From: Streptomyces vilmorinianum | GTDB lineage: Bacteria; Actinomycetota; Actinomycetes; Streptomycetales; Streptomycetaceae | Direction of reading: 5' to 3' | Assembly: GCF_005517195.1 (NCBI RefSeq) | Contig: NZ_CP040244.1 | Span: forward strand, 7,272,001-7,336,000 | Length of the DNA stretch: 64,000 nucleotides | Part shown: positions 16,780-25,071 of the stretch, one piece after another | Position numbering within the stretch: the stretch's first letter is position 1 | Layout of the letters: every line of letters begins with the position of its first letter | Position numbers and translations under genes: made by a program | The notes under the pieces: generated by a model | The model's database searches: none | Seen by the model: the letters and a program-made list of their open reading frames with translations, nothing else | What the model was told of the DNA's origin: nothing

Positions 16780-18180
16780 TCAGCGCGCGCCCAGCGTCCA
16801 GCGGGGGCCGTCGGGGCCGTCCTCGATGGCGAGGCCGGACTGGGTGAGCTGGTCGCGGATCGCGTCCGCGGTCGCCCAGTCCTTGCGCTCGCGCGCCGAC
16901 TCGCGCTGCTGGAGCACGAGCCGTACGAGGGTGTCGACGACGCCGTGGAGTTCCTCGCCGCGGTCGGTCTCCTCGGCCCAGTGCGGGTCGAGGGGGTCCA
17001 GGCCGAGGACGCCGAGCATGGCGCGGACCTCGGCGAGGCGGGCGATGGCCTCGTCCTTGTCGTCGGCGGCCAGCGCGCTGTTGCCCTGGCGTACGGCGGT
17101 GTGGATGATCGCGAGCGCCTGCGGGACGCCCAGGTCGTCGTCCATGGCCTCGGCGAAGGCGAGCGGCACCTCGGGGGCGGGCGGGACGGGCTTGCCGGCC
17201 TTCTCCGTGACGCGCTGGACGAAGCCCTCGATGCGCGCGAACGCGGACTCGGCCTCGCGCAGGGACTCCTCGCTGTACTCGATCATCGAGCGGTAGTGCG
17301 GGGTGCCCAGGTAGTAGCGCAGGACGATGGGGCGCCAGTTCTTGACCATCTCGGAGACGAGCACCGAGTTGCCGAGCGACTTGGACATCTTCTCGCCGCT
17401 CATGGTGACCCAGGCGTTGTGCACCCAGTACGAGGCGAAGTCGTCGCCGTAGGCCTTGGCCTGGGCGATCTCGTTCTCGTGGTGGGGGAAGATCAGGTCG
17501 AGGCCGCCGCCGTGGATGTCGAAGGCGGCGCCCAGGTACTTGTGGGCCATGGCCGAGCACTCCAGGTGCCAGCCGGGTCGGCCGCGGCCCCACGGGGTCT
17601 CCCAGTCGGGCTCGCCGGGCTTGGACGCCTTCCACATGGCGAAGTCGCGCGGGTCGCGCTTGCCGGTGATGCCTTCCTCGGCGGGCTGGCGCAGGTCGTC
17701 GATGTCCTGGTTGGACAGCGCCAGATAGCCGGGGAAGGAGCGCACGTCGAAGTAGACGCTGCCGTCGGCCTCGTAGGCGTGGCCGCGCTCGATGAGGCCG
17801 CGCATCATCTCGACCATCTCGGTGACATGGCCGGTGGCGCGGGGCTCGTAGGTGGGCGGGAGGCAACCGAGGGCGTGGTAGCCGTCGTTGAAGGCGCGCT
17901 CGTTGTCGTAGCCGATGGACCACCAGGGGCGGCCCTGCTCGGCGCCCTTCCTGATGATCTTGTCGTCGATGTCGGTGACGTTGCGGATGAACGTGACGTC
18001 GTAGCCGCGGTACTCGAACCAGCGGCGCATGATGTCGAAGTTGAGCCCCGAGCGGATGTGGCCGATGTGCGGGGCGGCCTGCACGGTGGCACCACACAGG
18101 TAGATCGAGACGCAGCCCGGCGTGAGCGGGGTGAAGTCACGGATCTGCCGGGCGCTGGTGTCGTACAGGCGAATAGTCAC
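16780..18180 (-). CDS. cysS: Cysteinyl-tRNA synthetase
   Basis: The 466-residue class I synthetase has Cys29 in YLCGATVQ (zinc ligand), the HIGH signature (PHIGHIRSG, 38-41) and KMSKS in GEKMSKSLGNSV (about 265-275). The zinc-site segment WHLECSAM and HHENEIAQ of the catalytic core are also present. A C-terminal DALR-type anticodon-binding helical domain ends WTLGAR. It attaches Cys to tRNA-Cys. GTG 18180 (VTIRLYDTSARQ) gives the family-typical N-terminus, and GGAG lies only a few bases upstream. The gene is followed by rlmB and preceded by ispF across a hairpin. Confidence 0.95.
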   Translation of the reverse strand: MTIRLYDTSARQIRDFTPLTPGCVSIYLCGATVQAAPHIGHIRSGLNFDIMRRWFEYRGYDVTFIRNVTDIDDKIIRKGAEQGRPWWSIGYDNERAFNDGYHALGCLPPTYEPRATGHVTEMVEMMRGLIERGHAYEADGSVYFDVRSFPGYLALSNQDIDDLRQPAEEGITGKRDPRDFAMWKASKPGEPDWETPWGRGRPGWHLECSAMAHKYLGAAFDIHGGGLDLIFPHHENEIAQAKAYGDDFASYWVHNAWVTMSGEKMSKSLGNSVLVSEMVKNWRPIVLRYYLGTPHYRSMIEYSEESLREAESAFARIEGFVQRVTEKAGKPVPPAPEVPLAFAEAMDDDLGVPQALAIIHTAVRQGNSALAADDKDEAIARLAEVRAMLGVLGLDPLDPHWAEETDRGEELHGVVDTLVRLVLQQRESARERKDWATADAIRDQLTQSGLAIEDGPDGPRWTLGAR

Positions 18181-18206
18181 CACTCCAGGGTAGTGGGCGT
18201 GTGGTA

Positions 18207-18241
18207 GTGCCCCGCGACCGATTGCGGGTCGCGGGGGCACT
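18207..18241 (-). terminator. Hairpin between ispF and cysS
   Basis: Arms GTGCCCCGCGACC and GGTCGCGGGGGCAC pair over 13 bp with one bulged G. The hairpin is flanked by five T on the plus strand. Confidence 0.7.
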
Positions 18242-18254
18242 TTTTCGGGGCCTT

Positions 18255-18797
18255 CTACGGCTGTACGCGGACGACCAGCGCCGTCGCGATCGCGGCGAGG
18301 CCCTCGGCGCGGCCGGTGAGGCCGAGTCCGTCGGTCGTGGTGCCGGAGACGGAGACGGGGGCTCCGACGGCCGCGCTGAGCGCCTTCTGTGCCTCGTCGC
18401 GACGCTTGCCGACCTTGGGGCGGACGCCGATGACCTGCACGGCGACGTTGCCGATCTCGTACCCCTCGGCCCGGACGATCCGGGCGGCCTCGGCGAGCAG
18501 GGTGACGCCGGAGGCGCCGGACCACTCGGGGCGGGAGGTGCCGAAGTGGGCGCCGAGGTCGCCGATTCCGGCGGCGGAGAAGAGGGCGTCGCAGGCGGCG
18601 TGGGCGGCGACGTCGCCGTCGGAGTGCCCGGCGAGTCCGTACCCGTCGCTCTCGGAGTCCTCCCAGAGGAGTCCCGCGCACCAGAGTTCGCGGCCGCGCT
18701 CGAAGGCGTGGACGTCGGTGCCGATGCCGGTACGGGGCAGGTTCAGGTTCGGGTTCGGGTTCAGGTTCGGGTTCGGGTTCAGCGGCTCAGAAGCCAT
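18255..18797 (-). CDS. ispF: 2-C-methyl-D-erythritol 2,4-cyclodiphosphate synthase
   Basis: The 180-residue protein carries the IspF metal site Asp/His in GIGTDVHAFE and the GLAGHSDGDVAAHAACDALF signature. The C-terminal half has TTTDGLGLTGRAEGLAAIA. It forms the cyclic diphosphate of the MEP isoprenoid pathway as a trimer. It is about 20 residues longer than usual because the N-terminus (MASEPLNPNPNLNPNPNLNL) is encoded by a hexanucleotide tandem repeat. The start overlaps the end of ispD by 11 bp, which implies translational coupling. An alternative start inside the repeat is not available, so the repeat appears to be translated. Confidence 0.93.
   Translation of the reverse strand: MASEPLNPNPNLNPNPNLNLPRTGIGTDVHAFERGRELWCAGLLWEDSESDGYGLAGHSDGDVAAHAACDALFSAAGIGDLGAHFGTSRPEWSGASGVTLLAEAARIVRAEGYEIGNVAVQVIGVRPKVGKRRDEAQKALSAAVGAPVSVSGTTTDGLGLTGRAEGLAAIATALVVRVQP
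18736..18780. repeat. Hexanucleotide repeat encoding the IspF N-terminus
   Basis: GGTTCA and GGTTCG hexamers alternate about seven to eight times. On the coding strand they give Asn-Pro/Asn-Leu dipeptides just before the conserved IspF fold. Confidence 0.9.
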
Positions 18798-19536
18798 CGT
18801 TGGCCCTCCTGCGGGCGAGTACGGCCTCGGCCAGGACGAGATCGAGGGGGCGGGTGACCTTGAACGCCTCCTCGTGGCCGGGCACGACGACGACGGGTGC
18901 GCCGAGGCGCTCGACCATGCCGGCGTCGTCGGTGGCGCCGTCACCGGTGAGGGCGACGGTCGCGTGCGCGTTGACGAGGGTGTCGTAGTCGAAGCCCTGC
19001 GGGGTCTGGACGGCGCGCAGCCGGGAGCGCTCGGGGGTGGCGACGACGCTCTCGGGGTCGCCCTTCTTCTCCGCGGGCTCGACCTCCTTGACGGTGTCGG
19101 CGACCGGCAGGGCGGGGACGACGGCGACGGCACCGTCCCGGACCGCCTCGATGACGGCGTCGACGGTGTCGACGGGGACGAGCGGGCGGGCCGCGTCGTG
19201 GACGAGGACGGTGGTGACGCCCTCGGGCAGGGCTTCGAGGCCGAGCCGTACGGACTCCTGGCGGGTGTCGCCGCCGGGGACCACGAGGTAGTCGGTGCGC
19301 TCGGGCAGCGCGTGCGCGTCGAGGAGGTTCTTGACCTCGGCGGCGCCGTCGGAGGGCGCGACCACGACGACGAGGGAGACGGCACGGGAGGCGGCCATCG
19401 CCCGGACGGCGTGGATGAGCATGGGGGTGCCGTTCAGCGCGCGGAGCGCCTTGGGGGCGCCCGGGCCGAGCCGTACGCCCCGGCCGGCCGCGGGGATCAC
19501 CGCGGCGGTGCGCGCGGGACGCGTTTCGTCTGTCAT
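18787..19536 (-). CDS. ispD: 2-C-methyl-D-erythritol 4-phosphate cytidylyltransferase
   Basis: The 249-residue protein has the CTP-binding loop IPAAGRGVRLGPGAPKALRALNG, where the Arg and Lys of the IspD active site are present. Further motifs are VHDAARPLV, the VVATPERSRLRAVQTPQGF segment and TDDAGMVERLG. It makes CDP-methylerythritol, the third step of the MEP pathway. ATG 19536 has GGAG 8 nt upstream and is preferred to GTG 19545. It is coupled to ispF. From related genomes, carD upstream may belong to the same transcription unit, but the 292-bp gap leaves room for a separate promoter. Confidence 0.93.
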   Translation of the reverse strand: MTDETRPARTAAVIPAAGRGVRLGPGAPKALRALNGTPMLIHAVRAMAASRAVSLVVVVAPSDGAAEVKNLLDAHALPERTDYLVVPGGDTRQESVRLGLEALPEGVTTVLVHDAARPLVPVDTVDAVIEAVRDGAVAVVPALPVADTVKEVEPAEKKGDPESVVATPERSRLRAVQTPQGFDYDTLVNAHATVALTGDGATDDAGMVERLGAPVVVVPGHEEAFKVTRPLDLVLAEAVLARRRANDGF

Positions 19537-19828
19537 CGGTTGCACTCCGGCAGGTTTGTTTCCTCGGCGGACATGGGTATGGCCTCACCGTGCCGGACGC
19601 GACGCCTTGACCGGGCCCTTTCCGTGACGACGGTCGGGGCGTTCCGCGCGGCACAGGTGATGTGACGCAAGGAGTACGCGAGGGACGCGAGGGGGCAGAG
19701 GTACGGGAGTTTCGTGGACGGACGCGTCACGAGACGGACAGCACATCACGAGACGGACATGCCGCAGCGCCCGGCGACAGCGCTGTAGGTTCACAGCACG
19801 TCATCGGGCACCGCGGCATCGCTTCGCT

Positions 19829-20311
19829 TCAGGACGCGAGGACCTCGTCGAGGAGGGCCTCGGCCTTGTCCTCGTTCGTGTTCTCCGCGAGGGCGAGCTC
19901 GCTCACCAGAATCTGCCGAGCCTTGGCGAGCATGCGCTTCTCACCTGCGGAGAGTCCGCGCTCGCGCTCCCGGCGCCAGAGGTCACGGACCACTTCGGCG
20001 ACCTTGATGACATCGCCGGAGGCGAGCTTCTCGAGGTTTGCCTTGTAGCGCCGGGACCAGTTCGTCGGCTCTTCGGCGTACGGCGCACGCAGCACCTCGA
20101 AGACCCGGTCCAGCCCATCCTGACCGACCACATCGCGAACACCGACGAACTCTGCATTGTCCGCCGGCACACGAACCGTCAGGTCGCCCTGAGCGACCTT
20201 GAGCACCAAGTAGGTCTTGTCCACGCCTTTGATCTGGCGAGTTTCGATGGCCTCGATCAGCGCGGCCCCGTGATGGGGATAGACCACGGTGTCGCCAACC
20301 TTGAACGTCAT
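19829..20311 (-). CDS. carD: CarD/CdnL-family RNA polymerase-binding regulator
   Basis: The 160-residue protein has the RNAP-interacting Tudor-like domain (MTFKVGDTVVYPHHGAALIEAIE... to about 65) and the helical DNA-backbone-binding domain (WSRRYKANLEKLASGDVIKVAEVVRDLWRRERERGLS). The Trp next to the RRY motif matches the residue that wedges into the open-complex bubble. CarD stabilises open complexes at sigma-A promoters, including rRNA promoters, and is usually essential. The length matches the family. It is followed by ispD/ispF, the common actinobacterial order. Confidence 0.95.
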   Translation of the reverse strand: MTFKVGDTVVYPHHGAALIEAIETRQIKGVDKTYLVLKVAQGDLTVRVPADNAEFVGVRDVVGQDGLDRVFEVLRAPYAEEPTNWSRRYKANLEKLASGDVIKVAEVVRDLWRRERERGLSAGEKRMLAKARQILVSELALAENTNEDKAEALLDEVLAS

Positions 20312-21010
20312 GTGACAGGTACCCCTTCCGTGGCTATCCAGGGTAACACGGATACGGCTTCTTCTGAATGGCGTTTTCGCAGGTCAGGGCATATCTCGGG
20401 GCTTGACAACAGCGACGCGAACGTGCTGCGGAAGGCTTCCGGGGGGCGGTATCCGCAGGTCGGAGCGGCTGCACGGACGGAGAGAAACGCGCACGTTACA
20501 CACGTCCGGAGGGCTCCACAGGAGGGGCGATGTCCCGTTTTGTCGGGTTCAGGACGTGCATCCCACCGTACTCCGTTCGAGGATCGCTCACTCGTACGGA
20601 TGCATCCCGGACCGATTCCCGAATTGATCACCCGGTGCTCGGAGCGGTTTTTTCCGCGGGGCGGGCCGCGGAATGCGCGGACGGCCGCCGAATTGATCAA
20701 GGCGGTTATGTGAACGGCAGGTCAATACGCTGCGATCCGGCCATCCCTGAGCCGATCGCGGCGCATGTCGCGGCGCTTGTCGCGGTCCGTGTCGCGGTCC
20801 GTGTCGCGGAGGCCGTCCGGGCGGCTGTCACGGAGACGGCGGCGAGCGCCGGGTGCGCGAAGGGGCGGGTCGGGTGCGGGACGGAGAGGGTGGCTCGGTA
20901 ACCTAAGCGCGCTGACGCACCTTTAGCTCGTCCTTAGCCGGTTGTTCCTGAGCTCGACCGCAGCCGGCTCGTCCTTAGCCCGTCCGTACGTCCTAGGAGT
21001 TGCCGCCGCC
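20312..21010. other. Long non-coding interval between carD and the lipoprotein gene
   Basis: This 699-bp stretch has no gene I can support. It must carry the divergent promoters of carD and of the lipoprotein. A tandem GTGTCGCGGTCC-like repeat lies around 20764-20812, and CTCGTCCTTAGCC occurs twice (near 20924 and 20970). Reading frames here are short and lack ribosome sites. Confidence 0.6.
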
Positions 21011-21649
21011 GTGAGCCGCAGCCTTCGACGCGGCGCCCTCGCCGCCGCCGCCATCGTGATCTCGATCGCCTCGCTGTCCGCCTGTGGCGCGGGCAACGAC
21101 GCGCAGACGCTCGGCGTGCGGCCGGACAACGCCGCCGTCACCGTGGACGATGTCAAGATCCAGAACGCCCTCGTGATCACCCAGCCGACCGCCGGCGCCC
21201 CCGGCCCGGCCGTCGTCTCCGCGACGGTGTTCAACACCGGCACCACGCCGCAGACGCTCGACTCGATCACCCTGGGCGGCTCCGCCGCGCCGGTGAAGCT
21301 CACGGCGGCCGAGGGTTCGGGTGCGATCACCATCCCCGCGGGCGGCTCGGTCGTCATCGGCGGCCAGGGCAACGCCACCGCCACGATCGAGAACGGCCAC
21401 GAGGCCGTGAAGAACGGCGGGGTCCAGGAGCTCGTCTTCAAGCTGAGCAAGACCGGCGACGTGAGCCTGCAGGCGTTCGTCGTCCCGGCGGCCAGCTACT
21501 TCAAGGACTTCGGCCCGACCGAGATCCCTGCGCCCCCGTCCGCCAAGCCGACGGTGACCCCGACCGGCACCGCGACCGCGACCGAGGCGGCGGGCCACGG
21601 CGCCGAGGCCGGCTCCTCGGCCTCCCCGACGGGCGACGCCGGCCACTGA
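21011..21649 (+). CDS. Exported lipoprotein with a beta-sandwich-like domain
   Basis: The 212-residue precursor has an n-region SRSLRRG, a hydrophobic stretch and the lipobox LSAC, with the lipidated Cys at residue 25. The mature part (about 35-175) reads as a strand-rich domain (VDDVKIQNALVITQP, PAVVSATVFNTG). This resembles the copper-chaperone/DUF461-like lipoproteins found next to phoRP in Streptomyces. A Thr/Ala/Pro tail follows. GTG 21011 was chosen to place the signal peptide correctly. No metal-binding His/Met cluster is evident, so the function is open. It converges on phoP across a strong terminator. Confidence 0.75.
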   Translation: MSRSLRRGALAAAAIVISIASLSACGAGNDAQTLGVRPDNAAVTVDDVKIQNALVITQPTAGAPGPAVVSATVFNTGTTPQTLDSITLGGSAAPVKLTAAEGSGAITIPAGGSVVIGGQGNATATIENGHEAVKNGGVQELVFKLSKTGDVSLQAFVVPAASYFKDFGPTEIPAPPSAKPTVTPTGTATATEAAGHGAEAGSSASPTGDAGH

Positions 21650-21664
21650 CGCACGCGCACCATG

Positions 21665-21710
21665 CGAAGGGGCGCCCCCGCCGGAGTGATCCGGTGGGGG
21701 CGCCCCTTCG
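21665..21710. terminator. Bidirectional terminator between the lipoprotein gene and phoP
   Basis: A long 21-bp hairpin with one G-T wobble (21665-21685 with 21690-21710) and a 4-nt loop lies between the two genes. A second stem (CGGTACGG/CCGTACCG) follows nearer phoP. Confidence 0.85.
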
Positions 21711-21771
21711 CGTGTGTGCGGTCCTACGGCCGGTACGGTCGGCCTGCCGGCCGTACCGAGCTCGGGCCGGT

Positions 21772-22452
21772 TTACGGCTCGAACTTGTAGCCCAGGCCCC
21801 GGACGGTCACCAGGTACCGCGGCGCGCCCGGGTCCGGCTCGATCTTCGCCCGCAGGCGCTTGACGTGGACGTCGAGGGTCTTGGTGTCGCCCACGTAGTC
21901 CGCGCCCCAGACGCGGTCGATCAGCTGCATACGGGTCAGGACGCGGCCCGCGTTCCTGAGCAGCATCTCCAGGAGGTCGAACTCCTTCAGGGGGAGGTCG
22001 ACCTTGCCGCCGGAGACCGTGACGACGTGGCGGTCCACGTCCATGCGGACCGGGCCGGCCTCCAGGGCCGCGGGGGTGACCTCCTCCGGCTCGCCGCGGC
22101 GGCGCAGGACCGCGCGGATGCGGGCGACCAGCTCCCGCGAGGAGAAGGGCTTCGTCACGTAGTCGTCGGCTCCTATTTCCAGCCCGACGACCTTGTCGAT
22201 CTCGCTGTCCTTGGCGGTCACCATGATCACCGGAACGTTCGAGCGGCCGCGCAACTGGCGGCACACCTCGGTACCGGGCAGGCCGGGCAGCATCAGGTCG
22301 AGGAGGACGAGATCCGCTCCGTTGCGCTCGAACTCGTCGAGGCCGTCGGGCCCGGTCGCGGCGACCGCGACCTCGAAGCCTTCCTTGCGGAGCATGTACG
22401 ACAGGGCGTCGCTGAAGGATTCCTCATCCTCGACGACGAGCACTCGGGTCAC
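21772..22452 (-). CDS. phoP: Phosphate-responsive response regulator PhoP
   Basis: The 226-residue OmpR-family regulator has a receiver domain (1-118) with acidic pair EDE (8-10), phospho-acceptor Asp in LVLLDLMLPG, Thr in VTAKD and Lys in TKPF. The winged helix follows (about 128-226; DTKTLDVHVKRLRAKIEPDPGAPRYLVTVRGLGYKFEP). It binds PHO boxes to control phosphate scavenging and antibiotic production. GTG 22452 overlaps the phoR stop in a GTGA quartet, so the pair is translationally coupled. PHO-box-like repeats precede phoR. Confidence 0.95.
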   Translation of the reverse strand: MTRVLVVEDEESFSDALSYMLRKEGFEVAVAATGPDGLDEFERNGADLVLLDLMLPGLPGTEVCRQLRGRSNVPVIMVTAKDSEIDKVVGLEIGADDYVTKPFSSRELVARIRAVLRRRGEPEEVTPAALEAGPVRMDVDRHVVTVSGGKVDLPLKEFDLLEMLLRNAGRVLTRMQLIDRVWGADYVGDTKTLDVHVKRLRAKIEPDPGAPRYLVTVRGLGYKFEP

Positions 22453-23741
22453 GGAAGGACCTCCGGGGCAGTGAGCGGTTCGGTCATGAGATCGGGGGTG
22501 GGGGAGGTGGAGTCGGAGTCGGATGATCGCCGGTCCCGTGCGGCGCCCGCCTCGGGCAGCCGCAGGGTGAAGGTGGAGCCCTGGCCTTCGGTGCTCCAGA
22601 CCGTGACCTCCCCGCCGTGCGAGGCGGCCACGTGCTTGACGATGGCCAGGCCGAGCCCCGTACCTCCGGTGGCGCGGGAGCGGGCCGGGTCGACGCGGTA
22701 GAAGCGCTCGAAGATGCGCTCCTTGTCCTTGTCGGGGATGCCGATGCCCTGGTCGGTGACCGCTATCTCGATGAGATCGCCGCCGGGCGCGGTGATCTTC
22801 CGGGCGGCGATGCCGACGCGGGTGTGGGCGGGTGAGTAGTTGACGGCGTTCTCGACGAGGTTGCCGAGCGCGGCGGCGAGCTGGCCCCGGCTGCCCCAGA
22901 CGCGCAGGTCCGCGGTCCCGCCCTCCCGTCGCCCGGCATCGCCCTGCTCGAGCCCTTCGGGCGCGGATACGTTCGAGACCATGGTGATCTGCTTGGTGGA
23001 CGCGGTGTGCCGGGAGCGGTCGATCGCCTCGGCGACCAGCTCGTCCACCCGTACGGGCTCGGAGTCCTCCAGCGGGTCGTCGTTCTGCACCCGGGAGAGG
23101 TCGATGAGCTCCTGGACGAGATTGGTCAGCCGGGTCGCCTCAATCTGCATCCGGCCGGCGAAGCGGGTGACCGCCTCGGGGTCGTCCGAGGCGTCCATGA
23201 CGGCTTCGGAGAGCAGGGAGAGCGCGCCCACGGGCGTCTTGAGCTCGTGACTCACGTTGGCGACGAAGTCGCGCCGTACCGCTTCGATACGGCGGGCCTC
23301 GGTCAGGTCCTCGACCAGGAGGAGCACCAGGCGGGAGCCGAGCGGGGCCACGCGGGCGGAGACGGCGAGGGCCTCGCCGCGTCCGGTGCCGCGCCGGGGC
23401 AGGTCCAGCTCGACCTGTCGTATCTCTCCGTCGCGGCGGGTGTCGCGGGCCATGTTGAGCATGGGCTCGACGGCCAGCTTTCCGCCGCGGACCAGGCCGA
23501 GGGCGTACGCCGCCGAGCTGGCCTTGACCACCGAGTCGCTCTCGTCGAGGACGACCGCGGAGGAGCGCAGCACGGACAGCACGGTGTCGACGCCGGGCGG
23601 GAGCACGGCGTCGGTGTGCAGGGAGGTCCGGGTGGGTCGCGCCTGGTCGCGCTCGCTCCAGCGGAACGCCAGCATGGCGATCACGCCGGTGCACACCCCG
23701 GCGATCGCGGCCAATGCGGCGACCGCCGCGTTCACGTCCAT
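22449..23741 (-). CDS. phoR: Phosphate sensor histidine kinase PhoR
   Basis: The 430-residue kinase has one N-terminal membrane helix (about 8-27), a PAS-like linker domain (about 55-180) and HisKA with the phospho-acceptor His in VSHELKTPVGALSLLSEA. HATPase_c carries N-box NLVENAVNYS, G1 DQGIGI, F-box ERFYRVD and G2 GGTGLGLAIVKH. It phosphorylates PhoP under phosphate starvation. A single transmembrane helix without an extracellular sensor loop is the Streptomyces form. ATG 23741 was chosen over longer upstream frames, which would read through the PHO-box region. Confidence 0.95.
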   Translation of the reverse strand: MDVNAAVAALAAIAGVCTGVIAMLAFRWSERDQARPTRTSLHTDAVLPPGVDTVLSVLRSSAVVLDESDSVVKASSAAYALGLVRGGKLAVEPMLNMARDTRRDGEIRQVELDLPRRGTGRGEALAVSARVAPLGSRLVLLLVEDLTEARRIEAVRRDFVANVSHELKTPVGALSLLSEAVMDASDDPEAVTRFAGRMQIEATRLTNLVQELIDLSRVQNDDPLEDSEPVRVDELVAEAIDRSRHTASTKQITMVSNVSAPEGLEQGDAGRREGGTADLRVWGSRGQLAAALGNLVENAVNYSPAHTRVGIAARKITAPGGDLIEIAVTDQGIGIPDKDKERIFERFYRVDPARSRATGGTGLGLAIVKHVAASHGGEVTVWSTEGQGSTFTLRLPEAGAARDRRSSDSDSTSPTPDLMTEPLTAPEVLP

Positions 23742-23806
23742 GCCATCCAGGTTATGCGGGGCGACGGACACTCTCCCAGCCGTCCGAGTGGCTGCTCGAA
23801 CAGTCG

Positions 23807-23912
23807 TCGCCCAGAGTTCACCGTGGGGACGGTGGTGGTTCATTTGGCCTGTTCGCAGGGCTGACGCGTGTCGCCCAGAGTTCACTCAGGGGAAAGGGTT
23901 GATTCATGTGGG
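23807..23912. promoter_or_regulatory. Two PHO-box clusters in the phoR/phoU divergent promoter
   Basis: Cluster 1 has 11-nt units starting at 23816: GTTCACCGTGG, GGACGGTGGTG, GTTCATTTGGC and CTGTTCGCAGG. Cluster 2 starts at 23880: GTTCACTCAGG, GGAAAGGGTTG and ATTCATGTGGG. The spacing in 11-nt steps and the GTTCACC-like cores match PhoP direct-repeat units. A 15-bp stretch TCGCCCAGAGTTCAC occurs identically in both (23807 and 23871), which implies a duplicated operator. Confidence 0.75.
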
Positions 23913-24005
23913 GTGGAGGCGCCTGACTTGTAGGGGGCCGAACGTGGGAGCGTGGGGGGTCCGAGCCCCACCTGGACCCCGGACGTCTGTGAGAGAGGGA
24001 CATCG

Positions 24006-24686
24006 ATGCGGGACGCGTACCACGAGGAACTTGACTCGATCGGCGAGGGCCTGGTCGAGATGGCCCGCCTTGTCGGGTCGGCGATCGGGCGCGCCACGAC
24101 GGCGATGCTCGACGCCGATCTGAAGCTCGCGGAGAGTGTGATCGCCGCGGATCAGAAGGTCGACGATCTGCAGCACGACCTGGAGGCCCGTGCGATAGCG
24201 CTGCTCGCGCGCCAGCAGCCGGTGGCGACGGACCTGCGGATCGTGGTGACCTCGCTGCGGATGTCGGCCGACCTGGAGCGCTCCGGCGACCTGGCGCAGC
24301 ACGTGGCGAAGCTGGCGCGGCTGCGGTTCCCCGACACCGCGGTGCCGCGGGACCTGCACGCGACGATCCTGGAGATGGGTCAGCTGGCGCAGCGCCTGAT
24401 GGCGAAGGCGGCGGAGGTCATCATCACGAAGGACGTCGATCTGGCGCTGCAGCTGGAGCAGGACGACGACGAGATGGACCTGCTGCACCGGACGCTGTTC
24501 CAGCACCTGATGGACGACCGCTGGAAGCACGGCATCGAGACGGCGGTCGACGTGACGCTGCTCGGCCGCTACTACGAGCGGTTCGCGGACCACGCGGTGT
24601 CGGTGGCCAAGCGCGTCGTGTACCTGGTGACGGGCGAGCACGCGGACGAGCTGCAGCAGGCGGACGCGCCGGTCGAGGGCGCGTAG
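24006..24686 (+). CDS. phoU: Phosphate signalling regulator PhoU
   Basis: The 226-residue all-helical protein has two PhoU three-helix repeats. The metal-site signatures E-x-x-x-D are visible as DLQHDLEARA and DEMDLLHRTLF with RYYERFADHAVSVAKRVVYLVTG. It dampens PhoR signalling in response to Pst transporter state. ATG 24006 follows a GAGAGAGGGA stretch. It is divergent from phoR-phoP with PHO boxes between, so PhoP probably activates it. Confidence 0.93.
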   Translation: MRDAYHEELDSIGEGLVEMARLVGSAIGRATTAMLDADLKLAESVIAADQKVDDLQHDLEARAIALLARQQPVATDLRIVVTSLRMSADLERSGDLAQHVAKLARLRFPDTAVPRDLHATILEMGQLAQRLMAKAAEVIITKDVDLALQLEQDDDEMDLLHRTLFQHLMDDRWKHGIETAVDVTLLGRYYERFADHAVSVAKRVVYLVTGEHADELQQADAPVEGA

Positions 24687-24803
24687 CCCCCGGGCATGGG
24701 CGGGCGGTGGTCGCGACGTTCGCACTCCTGTGCGCCGTTGATGCGCCCGGTGGGATGGGCATGCAATGGGGAGAGGCGACGTACGCCTTCGAGGAGGGAC
24801 CCC

Positions 24804-24959
24804 ATGGCCGAATCCGCCACCACCGACCCCCAGCCCCTGCAGGAGACTCCGCGCGACGCGGTCTTCCTGCCCGTCCTCGGCGCCTGCGGGTGCGGCTCGG
24901 GCTGCGGCTGCGGCTGCCAGTCCGGCGGACCGTGCCAGTGCGGGGGCTGCTCCGGCTAG
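24804..24959 (+). CDS. Cys-rich metallothionein-like micro-protein
   Basis: The 51-residue protein has an ordinary first half (MAESATTDPQPLQETPRDAV) and a C-terminal half with eight cysteines spaced CxC...CxCxC...CxC..C among glycines. That is a plausible metal-thiolate cluster or zinc/copper buffer. ATG 24804 has a textbook GAGGAGGGA ribosome site 5 nt upstream, and a terminator follows directly. It stands 117 bp after phoU and may be transcribed with it. The metal is not predictable. Confidence 0.75.
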   Translation: MAESATTDPQPLQETPRDAVFLPVLGACGCGSGCGCGCQSGGPCQCGGCSG

Positions 24960-24972
24960 CCGCGCGATCGGT

Positions 24973-25001
24973 GGGCCCCGCCCGGTTTCCGGGCGGGGCC
25001 C
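24973..25001. terminator. Bidirectional terminator
   Basis: A perfect 13-bp hairpin (GGGCCCCGCCCGG / CCGGGCGGGGCCC) with a TTT loop separates the Cys-rich gene from the convergent GNAT gene. Confidence 0.9.
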
Positions 25002-25071
25002 TCTCGTCTCACATCACCCGCCGCAGGCGCCGCAGGTCACGGGCCCACAGGTCACATCACGTCACATCACG

